This document shows positions 11,071 through 22,053 of a DNA stretch of 64,000 bases, in pieces. The position numbers and the translations under genes were made by a program. The notes under the pieces are model-generated. The model saw only the letters and a list, made by a program, of their open reading frames with translations, searched no databases and was not told the origin of the DNA. This DNA comes from Garcia nutans (lineage: Eukaryota > Streptophyta > Magnoliopsida > Malpighiales > Euphorbiaceae): the NCBI GenBank assembly GCA_947685225.1, contig CANTUV010000002.1, positions 5,828,001 through 5,892,000 on the forward strand, in the 5' to 3' direction. The number at the start of each line of letters is the position of its first letter. The first letter of the stretch is position 1.

Positions 11071-11569
11071 TAAAATAGGTAAGTCAGGCAAGGTAAGTAC
11101 ATAGCTCTTAAAATTTCTTTGTTAGCATTTTATCCTTGTGCATAAAGACCAGCATTTTATTATACATGTTTTAAAATTTTGCTCATAAATAAATTCATTT
11201 TCCTACAAAAATTTGTCCACCATAAATATTTGGATTATCTATTCTTCTCGTGATTTCTCATATTTTAAATTTTTGCTCATAGATAAATTCTTTTTCTACA
11301 TTAATTTATCCATTTTAACACCAGATTTATCTATTTTTTCTTATGGATTTTTGCTAAATAAGTCATAAAAATTAATTTTCATGCATGTTTGTTGTAAACT
11401 AACAATTATCAATAAATTTTACTAATAAATTTTGTGCCATTAAGTAATTAAATTGTGGCAAATGACACTTGAGTTTTTTCCTTTCCACTGTGCCATTAAG
11501 TAATTAAATTGTGGCAAATGACACTTGAGTTTTTTCCTTTCCACTGTAGTGAAGATGCATTCCAGCTAG
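11071..11569 (+). other. AT-rich spacer of D with a perfect 56-bp duplication
   Basis: No gene seen. The stretch 11433-11488 is repeated without change at 11489-11544. On the antisense strand this region lies upstream of aORF1 and could hold its 5' exon or promoter, but I recognise neither. GCTAG at 11565-11569 would be the target duplication of C1, and its partner lies beyond the window. Confidence 0.6.
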
Positions 11570-13874
11570 TGTAGACCCTTAATTTTTGACCTAGTCTGGT
11601 ACGATATTTTTTATATAGTCCAAAATAATTTTTGTGGCATTTTAATTAAATAATATTTATTTTATTATTTATTATTTATAATTTTTAATAAAAATAAAAA
11701 TGGTAAGTTAATAAAATAATAAAAAATAATAAAAATAATAAAATAAAAATAAAAATTAGCGACGGAAAAATCGGCGACGAAAAATTCATCGCCGAAAGTT
11801 GAATTGGCCAGGCCAATTTGCTTGCAGGAATTTCCTGCGGGCGAAATGGCCCAGGAAATTCCTAAGGTGAATTGGCTGGCCGCCCAGCGCCCGCCCGCAG
11901 TAGCTCGCTGTTTTAGCCAGCAATTTTTTCGCCAGCGCAATTTTCCAACGCAATTTTTACCCAAACCAAATTTTATTTGGTTTTGGCTTCTTTTCCTAAG
12001 TGGTTTTAATTTCCTTAAACAATTAGAAGTAGGTTTATGATTTTTCCTATAAATAACACATTAAAACTCAAAATTAAAGGACTTTTGATTGGGATCGAAA
12101 AAAATTGTTTTACAAAGACACAGAAAAACCCTAGCACAAGAGACATTAAGCAACAAGAAGCAATCAACAATCTATTCAAAGGCAACAACACTGCCTTTGT
12201 CATGGTTCATATAGAAATCAATTTTGGTGGAACCAACGAACGGAGGTTTGATTATAAATCTTTGATTCGATTATATTTACAATGTTATGGTCATATTTTC
12301 TTTTTAAAGTTCATCTATCATTGATTTTTTTAGTAACTTAAATCATTAAACTTGGTAATATGTTCATCCAGTAACCTTAATCAATGATCAAAACTTCAAA
12401 ACCCTAAAACTATTATTCTCTTTTCAGAAACCTTAAAACCCTAAAGTATTTCTCTCCCATTTAAAAAAACCTTAAAAACCCTAAATTGTTTCTTCTGTTT
12501 CCAAAAACCTTAAACCCTAAACTACTCTTCTGTTTCCATAAACCTTGAAACCCTAAAAACTATTTTTCTTTTTCCAGAAACCTTAAAGACTTTAAAGCTT
12601 TAAAACCCTAAATTATTTTTCCCTGAACTATTTTCATCTAAACCATAACTTTTTGTCCAAAATTTCCAAATGTTTTCTTAAATCTCCAAACCCTAATCTT
12701 CTTTACGTTTTCTAAAAATCATAATTATTTTTATAAAACTCTAAACTGTTTTCTTAAATCCTAAAATCAAATATGTTTTCCAAAATATCAAAAAACCCTA
12801 ATTCTCTCAAAATCCAATACAGTAAACCCTAGTTTTCCTAAACCCTAAATTCTTAAAACCTTAAAGTCTTATGACAAATAAATCTAAACCTTAAAACTCA
12901 ATCCAGTAAACCTAAAATCACAATCCAGTAATCATGAATTATAAACTCTAATATCTTAAGATTCCAAAACCCTAATTTCATAATGTTACCCCTAAACCCT
13001 AATTTGATTAACCAAAAAGCCTTACTACTTTTTTAAATGTATAAAACCCTAATTCATTCCAATTTTTCAAAATCTTTACAGTAGCCTAAATAATAACAAT
13101 ATTAATTTTAAAATCCCAAAACCCTAAATGTTAATTAAAGAACTCTAAATTGAAACAGTAAACCCTAATTTATATCTTTACTTGCTTTATTTAATTTTAG
13201 ATTTGATTATGTAGTTTATTATATGCTTTGATGGTTGATTTATTTAATTTATCATGGATGGATGTTTTCTTTATTGTTATGATTATTATTTGTTTGTTTT
13301 AGTATTAAAATTGTAAGAGGTATGTTTCCATTTTGTGGGTACCTCATTAGTTAAATATCATGTAATTTAAATTGCTTTTATACTTTGGACTAATGTAAAG
13401 GACATGTTTCTACCTTTTGGTGGGTGTCCTATTTAGTTTAGACATGGATGATGTGAGGACATGTTTCCATCTTCGGATGGGTGTCCATTTATATGCTTTG
13501 TTTGGACATTGCTTTGATTTTAATATAATGATGCTTTATTTCAATTGTTGTGTGTAATATGGATAATATTGTTATACTTAAGAATTTTATAATATTAAGA
13601 CCTGCAAAGGAGGCCGGTTCTAATGAACCGGGCATTGTAGGGGTGCTGGGCCATTTCTCACCTTCCCCACACGTACCCAACTTTTTGAACCCATTAGGGG
13701 GTTAGAGATTCCTTAGGAATCGAGTCATCCACCACTTTCTTTTTCCAGGCCCGTTCGGGTGGCGACTCTATTTTTTCCAGGCTTAGGCCCATGTTCTCTA
13801 AGGCCCGAGCCTAAACAGTGCTGAAGTCGCAAGAACCATTTCACCGGGAGTGGGGGCAAAAATCCCCGCTTACA
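11570..13874 (+). repeat. 5' LTR of C1
   Basis: Starts TGTAGACCCTTAATTTTTGAC and ends AAAATCCCCGCTTACA, 2305 bp. The same LTR appears as the 3' LTR of C1 and as the two LTRs of F. Near 11758-11900 it holds GC-rich self-complementary blocks (GGCGACGAAAAATTCATCGCC, and a GCAGGAATTTCCTGCGGGCG block). The middle (12398-13170) is an array of ACCCTAA motifs. Short ORFs in it are not genes. Confidence 0.92.
12398..13170 (+). repeat. Interspersed AAACCCTAA (telomere-like) motifs in the C1 LTR
   Basis: Dozens of AAACCCTAA or close variants, spaced irregularly in AT-rich sequence. They match the plant telomere unit CCCTAAA but are scattered, so this is not a telomere. The same array is present in D (3340-3720) and in all other C-type LTR copies here (53390-54110, 61530-62260, 63380-64000). 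Confidence 0.85.
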
Positions 13875-13875
13875 G

Positions 13876-13892
13876 TGGCAACTCCACTGGGG
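13876..13892 (+). promoter_or_regulatory. Primer binding site of C1
   Basis: TGGCAACTCCACTGGGG lies one base after the LTR end. F has TGGCGACTCCACTGGGG at the matching place (60693-60709, reverse). The first nine bases of the F version are complementary to the 3' end of an arginine tRNA (..GAGTCGCCA), the primer type reported for Tat/Ogre elements. The C1 copy has one G-to-A change. Confidence 0.75.
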
Positions 13893-15053
13893 ATAAGAGA
13901 AGTTGATTCCATTGTTCTTTATATTATACTATTCTATCTTATCATGATATTATCCATTGCATCATTTAGATTGTATCGTGTGCACGAGTTAGGATGCCTG
14001 TGTTACCCATGTTGTGTTATGTAAGGGATACCAGACTTTCACTCAAGGTATGGAGATCGAGCATGGCATAACCACTCATAGCCTTGTACCTTTTGGTATA
14101 TACTTGCTATGGGAACCTAAGCCTTTTAACCCAGAGACTAAAGCTCATGTAATTGGCCTAGTTACTTTCCTTAGGTTTTACCCCAAATGCTTGTTGTTTG
14201 ACTATGTTTAATTTATCTTGGCTTAAATCATGGCTTATTTGGTTTGTTCTTTTTCTAATATGACCTAAATACATTGTGAGCTCAAAAAAATTTTTTTCTT
14301 TAAAATCCAAAAGACCTAAACTATTTTCAAAACTTTTCAAGATGGTCTTTGGACATAAAACTTTTCTAAAAACAAATCAAAAATTATTTTTTCATGACCC
14401 AAATACAAAGCCCAAAATCTATTTTTTCTAAAATCTTTTTACAATGGGCTTAGAAATAAAATTACTTCCATCCAACCTTTTCTTACAAAGAGCTTGCAAA
14501 TTATTTAGGTCAATTATGAAATAGTAAAAATCAATTGTGAGCCTAGTTTATACTAAGTGTTATTAATCATGGGCTTATTTTTGGCATGAATCATTAGTTT
14601 ATTTTTCAAGTGAGAAATCTATTTATAATAAACCTCTTAATTTAGTTTTAATCCAATATAGCATAAAAGCTACTTTAGTTGGTTGAATGGATTAAAACCT
14701 AATTAATGGGAATTATCATGAACTAATTTTCATTTTCAAAAATATAACTATTGGTTGAAACGTCCCAGGGAATTATTCAAAAAACAAGATACCCCATGTT
14801 GGTATTTTGTTAACCATATACCTAGAAAAAGAGACTCGCCATTCGTGTGTGGATGTTATAAGGTTGGAAGGGACGTTCTACTTATCTTTGTTGATTGTTT
14901 GTACATACAAGCATACATACATTTGCATCTCATATCATCGATCCTTTCTGGCTCACAGCCCTAGACTACGACAGTTCAAAAGTTTACGACAATCTAACAT
15001 ATGCCGAAGATGAAGAATCCAGTAGCAACTCAATCACTTGCTCACCAAAAGCA
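13893..15053 (+). other. Leader of C1 before gag
   Basis: About 1.2 kb without a supported gene. F has the matching leader in reverse (59557-60692). Just before the gag ATG, a stretch at about 14918-15053 stays open in the gag frame and reads DPFWLTALDYDSSKVYDNLT. F keeps this peptide with small changes, so translation may start upstream or a leader exon may be joined here. Confidence 0.6.
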
Positions 15054-16567
15054 ATGGAGCCTGAATAAATTCAAAGAATGGTGGATGATGCCCTCAATGC
15101 CAAGATGGAAGAAATAAAAGAGGCCCTAGCTGAGACCATGAAGAACCAATTGGCTGCAATTTTAGGAAATCATGCCGAAGTATCTGCTAGCACTATGAAG
15201 CCAAAGGACAAAGGGAAGACTAAAGTTGGTGAAGTGGTTTTTGATGATGATAAGGTGATCATTGATGATGATGATGATTGGGCTCAATACTTCCAAGATC
15301 CTCAAGACAAGAAGAAAGAATCGAAGATTATTGAAAGATCAGCTATGGAGAAAACTGAGACTTCTAATGCTGAAAAGATTATCGCGGATTTAGAAAAGAA
15401 ATTTGAGAAGAAGTTGAAATCCGAAGAAATGTCCGAAGTTGACAAATTATTTGAGCTAGATGAAGAAGTTCCATACAAATTCAAAAAGCCGTCCTTTGTG
15501 AAGTTTGATGGAACCAGAAATTCTCATCTCCATGTGAAGCAGTATATCACTGCTATGCAGTCTGCCCAAGCTACTAAGGCTCAAACTCTAAGGTACTTTA
15601 TACTCTCATTGGACCCTGTTATCCAAAATTGGTTCAATACCTTAGATGATGGAACACAAAAGAGTTGGGATTTGCTATACAAGGCCTTCATCCAACAATA
15701 TGGATACAATGTCGAAATGGAAGTTACCTTAATGGAAGTGGAGTCCATTAGACAAAGGCCAAATGAGAATTTTGTGGACTATGTGAAAAGGTGGACAAAT
15801 AAGGCTGCTTTGCTCAAGAAGAGGCCCGATGAGTCTGATCAAATACGGATGATTGTAAGAGGGTTGTTGCCTAATCTTCATGAAAGGATGTCTCATACAC
15901 TTATCTGTGATTTCAAAGATCTCCTTCAAGCTGGTCTGCAAATTGAAGAATGGGAAAGAGAGAAGAAATGTTTTTCAATAAGAAGGAACGAGAAAGGAAA
16001 TTATCAGTCTGGTAGCCAAAGCATGCAAAAGACAGTCGATGTTAATGCTACTAACCAAGGAACAAGAAGGCAGTTTTCAGAATTGGGGAAACCGATGTCT
16101 TGGGTTCTCAACAAGCTTCAAAGAAAGGGATTGTTACAACCCTTAAATTCTCGTCCTTTGCCTAACCCTCTCCCACCTAATTTTGACACTAAAGCATTTT
16201 GTTAGTTCATCAAATGCAAGGGCATGACACGGATAGATGTGTGAGGTTAAGGCATGAGATCCAAAATTTAATTGATAGTGAAAAGCTGCCTGAGCCCAAC
16301 AAGCCGAACACCAAAGACAATCCATTACCAAGGTTTAATAGAGTACCACTACCGGCAACCTTCATGATTGGAGGAGGTTTGTATGAAAGTTTTGTCATGT
16401 CTTCTTTTCAAGATGTGGATGGAGAAGCAACCAAAGAAGAAGAGGTATTTGGCAAAATTAAACAAGCTATGGTGGGTAAAGAAGTAGCAATTTATGTTTT
16501 CAATGGGTTTTGGGATTCAAGCGATAGTGATGACGATCTTGTATCCAAGAAGGAGGAATGGACCTAG
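15054..16567 (+). pseudogene. gag: gag of C1 (capsid-nucleocapsid), broken
   Basis: Structural protein that would form the virus-like particle. The conserved start is ATG at 15054 (MEPE), matching F, but codon 5 is TAA where F has CAA. The open stretch then runs from 15078 to 16205. It is charged and probably helical at first (EEIKEALAETMKNQL, LEKKFEKKLKSEEMSEVDKL). A typical gag core follows from about residue 150 (YITAMQSAQATKAQTL, QNWFNTLDDGTQKSWDLLY, ESIRQRPNENFVDYVKRW). A TAG at 16203-16205 and a frameshift just after it break the nucleocapsid motif. The frame recovers as GHDTDRCVRLRHEIQNLID and reaches a TAG at 16565. The C..H..GH.T..C pattern is the zinc-knuckle-like motif of Tat gag. 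Confidence 0.88.
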
Positions 16568-18115
16568 TCCGAGCCCGAAGAAGATGAAGTAATGAACACT
16601 AGATCCGGTAAGCCTTAGGCAAGGCCACCGCCTAAGGTGGTAGAAATTAATAAAGGAAAGGAAGTTGAAGTAGGGAATAAAGAAGAGGAAGATGATACTG
16701 TGCTCAAGCAACTGAAAAGAACCAAAGCAAGTGTTAGCATTTGGGATCTATTGGCTACTTCTAAAAAGCACCGAGAAACTATGGCCAAGGCCTTGGCTAG
16801 CATGCCAACCATCAGGAGAAACATCACACAATCATTAAATTTGGGAACAATCGAAAATCCTAAAAATATTAGCATAGCATCTGACCTTACTCCTGATGAG
16901 AGAAAGAGATTTAAAAAAATATTCAAAAAATATGAAGAAGTATTTGCTTGGTCTTATGAGGATATGCCTGGAATAGATTGAGACATAGCCGAACATCTTA
17001 TTCCTACTTACACTCACATGAAACCTGTCAATCAAAAGCTTAGAAGATTAAGACTTGAGTGGGCTGAATTGGTTAAAGAAGAGGTCACTAAACATATACA
17101 AATAAAGTTCCTTGAAGTGATAGAATATCTAGATTGGCTAGCCAACATAGTACCCGTGCCAAAGAAAGATGGAAGAATAAAGGTCTGTGTGGACTATAGA
17201 GATTTAAACAAGGCTTCCCCTAAAGATGATTTTCCTTTACCTCATATAGATGTTCTCATTGATAGTGCAGCCTCTAGCATGCTACACTCGTTTGTAGATG
17301 GATTTTTCGGATACAACCAAGTGTTAAAGGCCCAAGAGGATAAAGCCATAATTGCTTTCATTACTACATGGGGTATATTTTGTTATAGGGTGATGATGTT
17401 CGGCTTAAAGAATGCTGGAGCAACCTACCAAAAGATGGCCACCACACTATTTCATGACATGATGCACAAAGAAGTTGAAGTATATGTTGATGATATGATG
17501 GTGAAATCGGATACAAGGGAACAACACTTTCAAAACTTAGAATTATTCTTTGATAGAGCATTGAAATATAAGCTAAGATTAAACCCGAAGAAGTGTGTGT
17601 TCGGTGTTACCTCAGGCAAATTGTTGGGACATGTGATTGGCCCGAATGGCATTGAGCTTGATCCTGATAAAGTTAAAGCAATCAAGGATATGCGAGCCCC
17701 TAGGATGGAGAGAGAAGTTCAGGGATTCATTGGTAAATTATATTACATTAGCAGGTTTATAGCAAAGCTCACAACAATCTGTGAGCCTATCTTTAAGTTG
17801 CTTAAAAAGAATCAGCCGGTCCTATGGGATGAAGAATGTCAAAGGGTCTTTGAACGAGTAAAGGAGTATCTACTAAATCCACCTGTTTTGAAACCACCCA
17901 AACCTGGCAAACCTCTATTACTATACTTAGTAGTAGAAGAAGAGTCAGTAGGGGCCATGCTAGCCCAAGCAGATGAGTCAGGGATTAAGCATGCAGTTTA
18001 CTATTTACGTAGAAAGATCCTAACTTATGAAATTAAGTATAGTATCATTGAAAAGACCTGCATAGTAGTGGTTTGGTCTTCTAAGAAGTTGTGGCATTAC
18101 TTTTAATCTTATAGT
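16568..18115 (+). pseudogene. pol: pol of C1: linker, reverse transcriptase and first RNase H
   Basis: The frame continues through TAG (16616) to a segment with VSIWDLLATSKKHRETMAKAL, then passes directly to PKNISIASDLTPDERKRFKK and VFAWSYEDMPGID, the usual entry to Tat reverse transcriptase. No aspartic protease D-S/T-G motif lies between these, so the protease has been deleted. The polymerase follows: VPKKDGRIKVCVDYRDLNKA, FPLPHIDVLID, FGLKNAGATYQKM, and the catalytic YVDD in VEVYVDDMMVKS (about 17489). The first RNase H starts near 17890 (KPLLLYLVVEEESVGAMLAQ). In-frame stops: TGA 16979 and TAA 18104. The aspartates are kept, but the enzyme cannot be made as one protein. Confidence 0.88.
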
Positions 18116-18928
18116 GTGCAAGCAATTTCCAGGTTGGATCCAATGAAGTACTTAAGGGAGACACCCTCTTTGATTGAGAAGTACAGTCGATGGTTGATAA
18201 TATTAGAAGAATTTGAGATTGAGTATGTAACTAGAAAAACAATCAAAGGTAGAGCAGTGGCAGAATTTCTGGCCCAACAACCATTACCAGATAGTGAAGG
18301 GGTAGTCTTGGAATTTCTGGATGAACATTTAGAGGCCATTGAAGTACAAGGATGGAAAATGTATTTTGATGGAGCAGTAAATAGGAAAGGAACAGGTTTG
18401 GGAGTCATACTAGAATCTCCTGAAGGGGAACTTATCCCTTTAGCCAAAAAGTTGAAATTCAGGGCACCTAATAATATAGTGGAGTACGAAGCATGCATCT
18501 TTGGTTTGGAAACCCTAATAATTATGAAGGTGGATAAGGTGGAAATTTTTGGCGATTCATTGCTAGTAGTATCCCAAGTAAATGGAGAGTGGGAGTTGAA
18601 AGAAGAAAAATTAAAACCATACCACCATTACTTGACCACGATGAAGAAGAACTTTAAGGAGTGTAGTTTTATACACCTATCAAGAGAAGAAAACCAGATG
18701 GATGATACCTTAGCCACATTGGCTTCGGTATGGGAAAATCTTGTCAACTTATTCCTCAAGCCTCTAATTTTGACCAGTTTATCAACTCCTTGTTATGAAT
18801 ATGAGATAATCATGGAAATTGATACAGACCATGATGCGTGGTATGATACTATAAAATGATTTTTAGAGGGAAGAGAATACCCGTCGGGGGTAACAAAGAA
18901 AGACGGAAGAGCCATAAGGCGGTGGTCT
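18116..18928 (+). pseudogene. pol: pol of C1: end of first RNase H and the archaeal-type second RNase H
   Basis: In frame with the previous segment after a TAA. The first part (SRLDPMKYLRETP, IEYVTRKTIKGRAVAEFLA) is the tail of the Ty3/gypsy RNase H and connection. From about 18350 a second RNase H starts with MYFDGAVNRKGTGLGVILES, then EYEACIFGLE, IFGDSLLVVSQVNGEW and HLSREENQMDDTLATLAS, giving the D-E-D-D pattern expected of an active RNase H. A second, archaeal-like RNase H after the first is a known feature of the plant Tat lineage. TGA at 18857-18859 breaks the link to integrase. Confidence 0.85.
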
Positions 18929-19694
18929 TTGCAATACATCACCTTTCATGGAGAGTTATATCAAAGATGTCTCGATGGGGTGCATTTGAGATGCTTGAGG
19001 AAGCCTAAAGTGAAGCATATCATGTCAGAAATACATGCGAAAAGTTGCAGTCCGCACATGAGTGGTTTGGCCCTAGTTAAGAAGATAATTCGACAAGGTT
19101 ACTACTGGTTGACTATGGAGAGAGATTGTATAGAGTTCATAAAGAAGTGCCAACAATGTCAGATGTATGGTAACTTGAATCACATGCCTCCTGAAGAATT
19201 GCATTCTATGTCTTCACCCTGGCCTTTTGCCACTGGGGGTATATACATTATAGGAGAGATACATCAGACAGCCTCAAACGGTCACCGTTTCATTATAGTA
19301 GCAGTAGATTATTTTTCTAAATGGGTCAAAGCTGAATCCTTCAACAAACTGGGCGCAAGCCAAATGGCTAGATTTATTGAAAAGAACCTCATCTGCAGGT
19401 ATGGGGTCCTGCACAGTGTGATATCAGACAATGGGTACAGTTTTAAGGAGTAGTTAAGGATTTATTCTCGAAGTACCAAATCCATCATCACCGATCCTCT
19501 CCTTATAGACCAAAGGCTAATGGTGTGGTAGAAGCAACAAACAAGACAATTAAGCAAATTCTGTCCAAGATGACCAAGACTTACAGGGATTGGTCAGAGA
19601 TGCTTCCCTTTGCTTTATGGGGATATAGAACAAGTGTACGAACACCTACTGGAATGACATCATTCTCTTTGGTTTACGGAATGGAAGCAGTATT
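18929..19694 (+). pseudogene. pol: Integrase of C1, first part, cut by the copia element
   Basis: Zinc-binding HHCC domain: HIMSEIHAKSCSPHMSG, then CIEFIKKCQQCQMYG. The catalytic core follows, with IIVAVDYFSKWVKAES and VISDNG. A 1-base deletion near 19440 (compared with D, which has one more base) shifts the frame and gives the stop at 19451-19453. The frame resumes at 19525 with VEATNKTIKQILSKM and FALWGYRTSVRTPTGM, including the core glutamate. The copia LTR begins at 19695 after GTATT, and the protein continues at 27877. Confidence 0.88.
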
Positions 19695-21052
19695 TGTTAG
19701 GAAATCAAGGAGATGACTGCAAACCAAAAACACACAGCGGAAAAATTTTTGATCTCTGATTTCTCACCAGGATCCATGCTGTTCATTTAATTCGACGAAA
19801 GTGTTCAAAGAACTAACCTGTTGATGATTCGAAATCACAGTTTGGAAGAGATGCCTCGATCGTGAAACACCCTCTATCGCATATCCACACGAATGCTACC
19901 ATCTGGAGTGCTAGCTCTCTGCAACGGCGAAGGCTGGAAAAACATTTTCTCTAAAACGTATTATTGTTCATTTGTTTTCGTTCTCTTTCATTTTCTAATG
20001 TTACCTCTGAAAAGACTTAACGTCTGGAGTGAATATAATCACTCCAGAATCCAATTCGAAATTGGATAAGGTAAGTCAAATTCAGAATCCAAATATAATA
20101 AGGATTCTGAATATATTATCTAATAATATATATATATAAAAAAACAACAACAACAATAATAATAAATATTAATATCTAATATTAATATTATTAATATTAT
20201 ATCCAGCCCAAAGCGCATTCTTGTGTGTGACCCGATAGGCCCATATTAATTGGCAGTCAATTTAATCTCTATTAAACCAACAAGTCGTAATTGGCCTCTA
20301 GCAAGGCGTTACAACTACCCAATTAATATAAGGGATGTCCAATTTTCCTAATAATAGTACATGCATTAATCCCTTTGTCACACGATATCTAGCTTGAACA
20401 TAAGTCATGGTCAACGTCATACTTATATTGTCCAAACTTATGATTACTCAATCTCCAAGTAGACTGATAAAAAACAAATGAAATTGATCACACTATCAAT
20501 TCATTTGAGCACGACCATGCATTTCACAGTCTCACTTATCGAGGGGCCCAAAAGATATCTCTCTCAAAGAGAGGGACAAATTCTATCTTGATTGTTCATT
20601 ATCCTTTACATAATTTCTATCATATATGATCATAACCTTTATTACTATCCAGTTACGGATAATGTTTGATCATGTCAAAATATAATAGTCATTATATTGG
20701 AAACTATGACAATCTCAAGTCAAAGAATTAATACATAACTATCATGAGATTTACTTATGACACTAACCCATGTAGTAATCTCATGATGGGTCTATCCAAT
20801 ACATTGTTCTCTAACAAGTATCTATGAAATTGATTTGTATCACTATACACATAACCATCTGATGACTATCAAATCAATGTTCATACTGGTTAAGAATTAT
20901 TTTTTTTATCTCTATAACAATAATAAACCAGGGACAAATATCAAAATTGTGTAACATGCAAACAAACAATAATGATAATAAAACCTCATTTATTAATAAT
21001 GAATGTATAACATAAAGATCCAAATAAATGGCCTAGGGCACATACACTAACA
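19695..21052 (-). repeat. Copia LTR, 3' LTR relative to the element
   Basis: Starts TGTTAGGAAATCAAGG and ends ACACTAACA on the plus strand, 1358 bp, nearly the same as 26526-27876. Next to it at 21053-21067 lies ATCTCCCACTTGCAC, which on the minus strand is the purine tract GTGCAAGTGGGAGAT. A TA/AAT-rich microsatellite region (about 20125-20200) differs in length between the two LTRs. Confidence 0.92.
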
Positions 21053-21072
21053 ATCTCCCACTTGCACTAGGC

Positions 21073-22053
21073 CTACAAATTTCTATGACCCATAGATCTA
21101 GCGTGCTGATCATGCTTGACCCGTGAGAGAGGCTTTGTTAATGGATCTGCTATGTTATCATTTGTGTCAACTTTGCATATCTTGATATCTCCTCTATCGA
21201 TAATGTCTCGAATGAGGTGAAAACGCCTGAGTATATGCTTAGACCTTTGATGAGATCTAGGCTCTTTTGCCTGTGCTATGGAACCATTGTTGTCACAATA
21301 AATGTCCACAGGATTTGCAATGCTAGGCACCACTCCTAGCTCAGTGATGAATTTCTTCAACCAGACTGCTTCCTTAGCTGCATCTGATGCTGCTATATAC
21401 TCAGCCTCTGTTGTAGAATCAACCACAGTGCTTTGTTTTGAACTCTTCCAACTAACAGCTCCACCATTCAATGTGAATACAAAACCTGACTGCGATCTAA
21501 AATCATCTATGTCAGTTTGGAAACTAGTATCTGTGTAATCATTTACAACTAGCTCATCTTCCAAACCTCCATAAACCAAGAATACATCTTTAGTCCTTCA
21601 AAGGTACTTGAGAATATTCTTGACAACTGTCCAGTGTCCTTCACTAGGATCAGCTTGAAATCTACTAGTTGCACTTAATGGATATGAAACATCTGGTCTA
21701 GTACATAACATGGCATACATAATAGATCCTATAGCAGAAGCATAAGGAATCTTATTCATTCGATCTCGCTCATCAGATGTCATAGGACATTGACTCTTGC
21801 TGAGATGAATGCCATGAGACATAGACAAGAATCCCTTTTTGGAATCTTGCATGTTGAACCTCTTCAACACTTTATCTATGTATGTACTTTGACTCAGGCC
21901 AATTATCCTTCTAGATCTATCTTTATAGATCTTTATACCAAGGATATAGGCAGCCTCACCTAAGTCTTTCATTGAGAAAGAATTCCCTAACCAAGTCTTA
22001 ACCTTTTGCAAGGTAGGGATATCATTCCCAATGAGTAATATGTCATCCACATA
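21073..22053 (-). pseudogene. pol: Copia pol: YVDD half of reverse transcriptase and RNase H
   Basis: Two open stretches in one frame, 22050-21598 and 21579-21073, parted by one TGA (21598-21600) in a context expected to be CGA. The first begins with the catalytic YVDD followed by ILLIGND and runs through the thumb (LGEAAYILGIKIYKDRS, YASAIGSIMYAMLCTRPD). The second is RNase H: VNDYTDTSFQTDIDDFRSQS, DSTTEAEYIAASDAAKEAVW, DIYCDNNGSIAQAKEP, HIDR-like HILRRFHLIRDII, and ends SRVKHDQHARSMGHRNL with a natural stop just before the purine tract. Active-site residues are kept. Confidence 0.88.

Larger units (their letters stand above)
1..11569 (+). mobile_element. Truncated Tat-type Ty3/gypsy element D
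   Basis: A decayed relative of element C1. Seen in order: a partial LTR (1-275 and 3229 to about 3925), an abrupt change into integrase sequence (about 3926-5090), a non-coding spacer, and two antisense genes (aORF2 about 5487-6645, aORF1 7075-11070). Primer site, gag, protease, reverse transcriptase and both RNase H domains are absent, so one deletion joined the LTR to pol. Two solo LTRs (276-3228 and 7112-8864) sit inside it. Its left end is off the window. C1 starts at 11570, and D's own 3' LTR is not visible before that. The assignment rests on alignable stretches with C1 in LTR, integrase and antisense genes. Confidence 0.8.

Noticed and set aside
11665..12324. ORFs of 78-99 codons on both strands
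   Set aside because: They fall in the C1 LTR and are not conserved as open frames in the F and 3' LTR copies.
12398..13170. Interstitial telomere
   Set aside because: CCCTAAA motifs are scattered, not in tandem, and recur at the same place in every copy of the LTR.
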